Translations under genes and position numbers: made by a program
Source of the DNA: Euryarchaeota archaeon UBA82
GTDB taxonomy: Archaea > Thermoplasmatota > Poseidoniia > Poseidoniales > Poseidoniaceae
Length of the DNA: 10,730 nt
Reading direction: 5' to 3'
Assembly (NCBI GenBank): GCA_002496635.1
Contig: DAKQ01000012.1
Location: 7,460 to 18,189 of the forward strand
The notes under the pieces: generated by a model
What the model was told of the DNA's origin: nothing
The model's input: only the letters and a program-made list of their open reading frames with translations
Database searches by the model: none
Shown: piece by piece, positions 7,952 through 10,730 of the stretch
Numbering within the stretch: position 1 is the first letter of the stretch
How the letters are laid out: every line of letters starts with the position of its first letter

Positions 7952-8639
7952 AGTTGAGATGTTGTTCCATCTTACGATACCAGGCCATTCCGTTTTCATG
8001 CTCTTTCAAAAGTCTAAATTGTTTGAATGGTGAAACTGAGCGCATGTAGCCGAATGCAGCAAAATCTACGAGATCAGGAAGTTCTCCTCCAAAGAAATCT
8101 TTTCCTTCAAATGAATCAGTGTATTCTGTTAGGAGATCGTGCCATAATTTCTTTGGTGTCCGCCCATCTTTCTTCACTCGTTTTCGTGCGATGATGCCCC
8201 ACATGATGGGAAATCCTGCCCATGCATAGAGGCGTCGGGAAAAGAACCCAAATTTCTCAAGTTTTGAAACTCGACGTGTTGTACTAAGCGCAGATCCTAA
8301 GGAGCCATAGAGAATGGGAATTGTAGCACTTTTCCATGCATTATCGATATGACTTAGCATGTTATCGAAACGTTCTGTTCCCTTTTCTTTGGATAGTTTA
8401 CCTTGGTTGTATTTGTTATCGATATGTGACATAATTGGGGTGGAGTCAACAACGACAGTCCCTTCAGTATCAGTAAATACGGGGACTTTGTTCCATCCGT
8501 CAGTAAAGGCAAGCTCCTTCTTTGTCTTCATGGCATTGACTTGAATTTCCTCAACGTCCATTCCAAGGTGCTCAATTATTCCTCGGACTTTCCAAGAGAA
8601 TGGGCATGTTTGCAATAGGTGTAGCGTGGCCTTGCTCAT
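7950..8639 (-). CDS. Glutathione S-transferase family protein, prostaglandin E synthase 2-like
   Basis: This 229-residue protein has an N-terminal thioredoxin-like domain and a C-terminal helical domain. Residues 5-75 carry TCPFSWKVRG (11-20), the cis-proline motif KVPVFTD (51-57) and DSTPIMSHI (65-73). The C-terminus has FFGGELPDLVDFAAFGYMR (182-200) and WYRK (220-223). These match in order the microsomal prostaglandin E synthase 2 type (TCPFCxKVR, KVP, FMGGxxPxLADLAxYGxLR, WYxRxE). The second cysteine of CPFC is Ser15 here, so only a monothiol site at Cys12 remains. Glutathione is not usual in archaea, so the real thiol partner, if any, is unknown. The start at 8639 was chosen because the protein's fold begins there and the upstream gene stops at 8665; the longer in-frame extension to 8885 would overlap that gene. 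It lies 10 bases from the FGE-like gene downstream. Confidence 0.82.
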   Translation of the reverse strand: MSKATLHLLQTCPFSWKVRGIIEHLGMDVEEIQVNAMKTKKELAFTDGWNKVPVFTDTEGTVVVDSTPIMSHIDNKYNQGKLSKEKGTERFDNMLSHIDNAWKSATIPILYGSLGSALSTTRRVSKLEKFGFFSRRLYAWAGFPIMWGIIARKRVKKDGRTPKKLWHDLLTEYTDSFEGKDFFGGELPDLVDFAAFGYMRSVSPFKQFRLLKEHENGMAWYRKMEQHLN

Positions 8640-8664
8640 GGATAGGCGACAGGAGGGTCCTTCT

Positions 8665-9003
8665 TCAAACCTCGTTAATCTCTTGCTCAGGCCGCCATCC
8701 TGGCTTCCAGAAATCATCATTGTCAAGCCATGAAATCCATTCATCATCCGAACAAGATAGGAGTCGGAAAGCCCGACTTTCCAACCCTTCCCGATTGTAT
8801 TGAGGAAGGATTCCTTCTGAAAATGCCTGATGCCAATCAACCTGCATCTGCCGAATCTGTCGGCGGGCTGCTTCAGGGTTATCAAAATTCATTTCACAAA
8901 TATCCCGTAATTCTGCCAACCAAGTTCTCGTATCTTTCCTTAAGGGATCATTGATGATTTGTCTTTTCTGGTTCGATTTCTTCCCAAAAGGCCACCATCT
9001 CAT
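8665..9003 (-). CDS. Small tryptophan-rich protein of unknown function
   Basis: This is a 112-residue protein, not recognised. It opens with a basic stretch (MRWWPFGKKSNQKRQ) and continues with probable helices (about 25-60 and 68-82). It ends in an acidic, aromatic segment, DDEWISWLDNDDFWKPGW (86-103). There are eight tryptophans, at 3, 4, 28, 57, 89, 92, 99 and 103. There is no signal peptide or membrane helix, so it should be cytosolic. The same frame is open back to 9150, but that would run past the opposing gene's start at 9076, so the ATG at 9003 is preferred. It is the first gene of the minus-strand trio, 25 bases before the GST-like gene, and diverges from the RlmH gene. It could be an accessory to the GST-like protein, but only position suggests this. 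Confidence 0.6.
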   Translation of the reverse strand: MRWWPFGKKSNQKRQIINDPLRKDTRTWLAELRDICEMNFDNPEAARRQIRQMQVDWHQAFSEGILPQYNREGLESRAFRLLSCSDDEWISWLDNDDFWKPGWRPEQEINEV

Positions 9004-9075
9004 AACGATTCCAAATCGGCGTTTGTTTTCATCTTTCGTACGAATATGAAAAAAGAACCATCTTCTCGCAGAGTT
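9004..9075. promoter_or_regulatory. Short divergent promoter region with a perfect palindrome
   Basis: The 72 bases between the Trp-rich gene and rlmH must hold both promoters. TTCGTACGAA at 9035-9044 is a perfect ten-base palindrome near the middle. The AT-rich GAATATGAAAAAAG overlapping its right side lies about 25-30 bases before the rlmH ATG, the usual distance of an archaeal TATA box from a short-leader start. The promoter role is inferred. Confidence 0.4.
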
Positions 9076-9498
9076 ATGGGCCGAATCAACATTCATCTCC
9101 ATGGGAAACTTAAGGATAAGGCCATAGCGAGTATTGCTGAAATGTATCAAAAACGACTCTTAAGTGCAGGGGTTAAGACGCATATACACAACGATTCGCT
9201 CGAAGCTTACCTTGCTAAATTAAAGGCCAAAAAAGGTCGTCTAATCCTCCTTGATGAACGCGGAGATTCATTCGAGTCAACTCAATTCGCTGCAAAAATA
9301 AAAGAATGGAAAATCGGAAGTGAGGATATACATTTTGCAATCGGTCCCGCTGAAGGATGGGATGGTAAAGAGCCAATGCTGCAACGAATTTCCCTCTCTT
9401 CGTTTACATTTACTCATGAGATGGCAGCCATTATTTTGTTCGAACAACTGTATCGTGCCCATGAAATTCTCAAAGGCACGTCGTATCACAAGGACTGA
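9076..9498 (+). CDS. rlmH: 23S rRNA (pseudouridine-N3)-methyltransferase, RlmH family
   Basis: RlmH is a SPOUT-class methyltransferase that uses SAM to methylate pseudouridine 1915 (E. coli numbering) in helix 69 of 23S rRNA, on assembled ribosomes. The 140-residue length is close to the family norm. The usual landmarks are present: the first strand and turn INIHLHGK (4-11), LDERGDSFES (59-68), the SAM loop region FAIGPAEGWD (87-96), ISLSSFTFTHE (105-115) and the C-terminal YRAHEILKGTSYHK (126-139). The glycine loop AIGPAEGWDG differs from the more common IGGxxG form. The ATG at 9076 puts the family's first strand right at the start; an in-frame ATG at 9046 would add ten residues. There is no strong SD, consistent with a short leader. 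The membrane protein gene follows 36 bases downstream. Confidence 0.92.
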   Translation: MGRINIHLHGKLKDKAIASIAEMYQKRLLSAGVKTHIHNDSLEAYLAKLKAKKGRLILLDERGDSFESTQFAAKIKEWKIGSEDIHFAIGPAEGWDGKEPMLQRISLSSFTFTHEMAAIILFEQLYRAHEILKGTSYHKD

Positions 9499-9534
9499 GC
9501 GAATCATAAAGAATGCCCGTGGCAACGGCGAACC

Positions 9535-10302
9535 ATGGCGCTCCCATTGACGGATGAATCCAGTCTTCGCTGGGTTCTCATCTGTTTCGAATTCCTCATT
9601 GGAATTGCACTACTTTTCAACAGCAAAAATCAACCGTTCCCACAACCCAGCTCTCGCTTTGGTTGGCTTTTGGTAATACTTGCTTTGTTAATTGCAATCG
9701 GTCAAGCCGCACCAAACCCAATGGAATCAAATGCCCATTTTGTGATGTTATCCGGTCTGGGCGGTTTCGGACTCGTAGCGGGAGTATACCATCTTGCTCG
9801 AACCCAACGCGATGTGTTGGTCGCACCTTACGCAGGATTGTTATTTTGCGTAGGCGTTGTTGGATTGATGGTTGAAACGTGGAGTGATCTCTCAACCGTT
9901 GAACAATGGGCGGCATTCATCACACTTGTCATCATCGGCGGCGGTGAAACATGGCTTATTTTCAGAGGCTTACTCATTGGAAAATTACCTCTTGCTTGGT
10001 CACAAGCAGGGATGATTGCGCTCATGCAAGGCCGATTAACAGGGCCTCAAGGTGCGATTTCTTGCTTTGAGCGGGGCTGGGATGTAGATGAAGAACATCT
10101 CAATCCAATGGCTTATCTTGCACTTCACCGAATCCACCTTTTCCTTGGTAATAGTTCAGATGCAACCGAATGGGAGGAATTACTCCTCCGAGAAGGCGGG
10201 GAACGAGCAGTTGCTCGCCCATATATTCAAGCGATTCATGATGCGCTTGTTGCACTCGATGCAGAAGCCGCAAGCATCCTCCCGCTCATTGAGGAGGAAT
10301 AA
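9535..10302 (+). CDS. Five-helix membrane protein with helical cytosolic tail, unknown function
   Basis: This is a 255-residue protein, not recognised as a named family. Hydrophobic segments at about 12-28, 43-60, 69-87, 95-114 and 125-148 suggest five membrane helices. The remaining 100 residues are soluble, mostly helical and acidic. The stretch about 158-220 (ALMQGRLTGPQGAISCFERG, then LNPMAYLALHRIHLFLG) reads like paired TPR-type helices, with the pattern of a gain-of-unit followed by a length or size term. The C-terminus ends in EEE. It probably lies in the cytoplasmic membrane with a protein-binding tail. It follows rlmH by 36 bases on the same strand and may be cotranscribed; a functional link with rRNA methylation is not evident. 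The start at ATG 9535 has no clear SD. Confidence 0.8.
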   Translation: MALPLTDESSLRWVLICFEFLIGIALLFNSKNQPFPQPSSRFGWLLVILALLIAIGQAAPNPMESNAHFVMLSGLGGFGLVAGVYHLARTQRDVLVAPYAGLLFCVGVVGLMVETWSDLSTVEQWAAFITLVIIGGGETWLIFRGLLIGKLPLAWSQAGMIALMQGRLTGPQGAISCFERGWDVDEEHLNPMAYLALHRIHLFLGNSSDATEWEELLLREGGERAVARPYIQAIHDALVALDAEAASILPLIEEE

Positions 10303-10358
10303 GGCCGTAAAATCAGTTATACTACTGGAATCTGGTAAATTTTAAGCATAAAACAGAT

Positions 10359-10369
10359 ACTTTTAATAT
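10359..10369 (+). promoter_or_regulatory. TATA-like element before the small membrane protein gene
   Basis: CTTTTAATATC is centred about 26 bases upstream of the ATG at 10391, the distance expected between an archaeal TATA box and a transcription start at or just before a start codon. A GAGGT at 10374-10378 is too far (12 bases) for an ideal SD. A leaderless or very short-leader transcript is therefore plausible. Confidence 0.4.
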
Positions 10370-10390
10370 CCCAGAGGTTAATAATATAAC

Positions 10391-10648
10391 ATGAGTAAAG
10401 TAATTTCAAGTTCTCTTTTATTTTGGATGGTCTCCATATGGATTGCATCGAACTTGTTTTCACAAGCCGTCTACATGGGATTCAATGGCACTCCATACAG
10501 CGGTATAGAAATGATACAATCTCTAGGACCGTGGTATTACGTTGTTGTCGGATTTGAGATTCTAGCATGGCTCTTTGTGGGAATACACCTATCGCTCAAG
10601 GTAATTCGCAACCTACAAGTCAAGGCCACGCCTCAAACAGCGTCCTAA
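10391..10648 (+). CDS. Small two-helix membrane protein, unknown function
   Basis: This is an 85-residue protein with hydrophobic segments at about 8-28 (LLFWMVSIWIASNLFSQAVY) and 48-69 (WYYVVVGFEILAWLFVGIHL). They are joined by a short polar loop with a GPW turn, and a basic tail (KVIRNLQVK) follows. By the positive-inside tendency the tail should be cytosolic. No cleavable signal is evident and no family is recognised. It sits 88 bases after the five-helix protein gene and appears to have its own TATA-like element, so it may be a separate unit. Hydrophobic composition over two well-formed helices supports a real gene rather than a chance frame. Confidence 0.7.
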   Translation: MSKVISSSLLFWMVSIWIASNLFSQAVYMGFNGTPYSGIEMIQSLGPWYYVVVGFEILAWLFVGIHLSLKVIRNLQVKATPQTAS

Positions 10649-10730
10649 AACAACCACCTTGCATCTCAAACCTCCGATGAGATTAAGTGGTGCCAATAAA
10701 AACATGACCACATGTTCAATCTTGACCGCG

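Noticed and set aside
8640..8885. In-frame 5' extension of the GST-like gene (82 more codons)
   Set aside because: It overlaps the Trp-rich gene in another frame, and the thioredoxin-like fold begins right at the ATG at 8639, so the extension is an open frame by chance.
9046..9075. Alternative rlmH start at ATG 9046
   Set aside because: It would add ten residues before the family's first strand and would place the start inside the probable TATA-like element. It cannot be excluded outright.
10623..10675. Minus-strand ATG at 10664 preceded by GGAGG at good spacing
   Set aside because: The frame stops after 14 codons. The SD-like match is probably chance.
10663..10683. Inverted repeat ATCTCA/TGAGAT with nine-base loop after the last gene
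   Set aside because: The stem is only six pairs and no T-run follows on either strand, so it is not a convincing terminator.
10704..10730. Possible start of a new plus-strand gene at ATG 10704
   Set aside because: Only nine codons are visible before the window ends and there is no convincing SD. Minus-strand frames are equally open here, so no gene can be supported.

Overview
The window looks like part of a marine planktonic archaeal genome, most likely a Poseidoniales (Marine Group II) or related Euryarchaeon. The reasons are indirect: genes are tightly packed, several starts have AT-rich TATA-like elements but no Shine-Dalgarno (SD) sequence, a very large secreted beta-propeller protein is present, and ordinary central carbon genes sit among small membrane proteins without obvious relatives. 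There is no rRNA, ribosomal protein or other decisive marker here, so a bacterial source cannot be fully excluded.

Layout, left to right. (1) Positions 1-3113, minus strand: one uninterrupted reading frame that runs off the left edge. It is a secreted, repeat-rich protein with a signal peptide and about 14 propeller blades visible in two groups. It is easily overlooked because its stop codon lies outside the window. (2) 3173-4642, minus: pyruvate kinase, co-oriented with and just upstream of the propeller gene. (3) About 4643-4794: divergent control region. (4) 4795-7113, plus: MaeB-type hybrid malic enzyme with a C-terminal phosphotransacetylase-like domain. (5) 7074-9003, minus: a three-gene cluster read right to left. 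It encodes a small tryptophan-rich protein of unknown function, a glutathione-transferase-like protein resembling prostaglandin E synthase 2, and a cysteine-free FGE/sulfatase-modifying-factor-like domain fused to two membrane helices. Its last gene overlaps the end of the malic enzyme gene tail to tail. (6) 9004-9075: a second short divergent region. (7) 9076-10302, plus: RlmH-type 23S rRNA methyltransferase, then a five-helix membrane protein with a helical cytosolic tail. (8) 10391-10648, plus: a small two-helix membrane protein with its own TATA-like element. The last 82 bases hold no gene that can be supported.

How they may work together: pyruvate kinase and malic enzyme both deliver pyruvate (from PEP and malate respectively) and share one divergent control region, so this is a pyruvate-supply node. 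The malic enzyme carries the domain that lets acetyl-CoA regulate activity in related hybrids. The minus-strand trio looks translationally coupled, at least between its last two genes, and may form a membrane-associated thiol or lipid related unit, but that function is inference. No RNA gene, CRISPR array, insertion sequence or integrase was seen.
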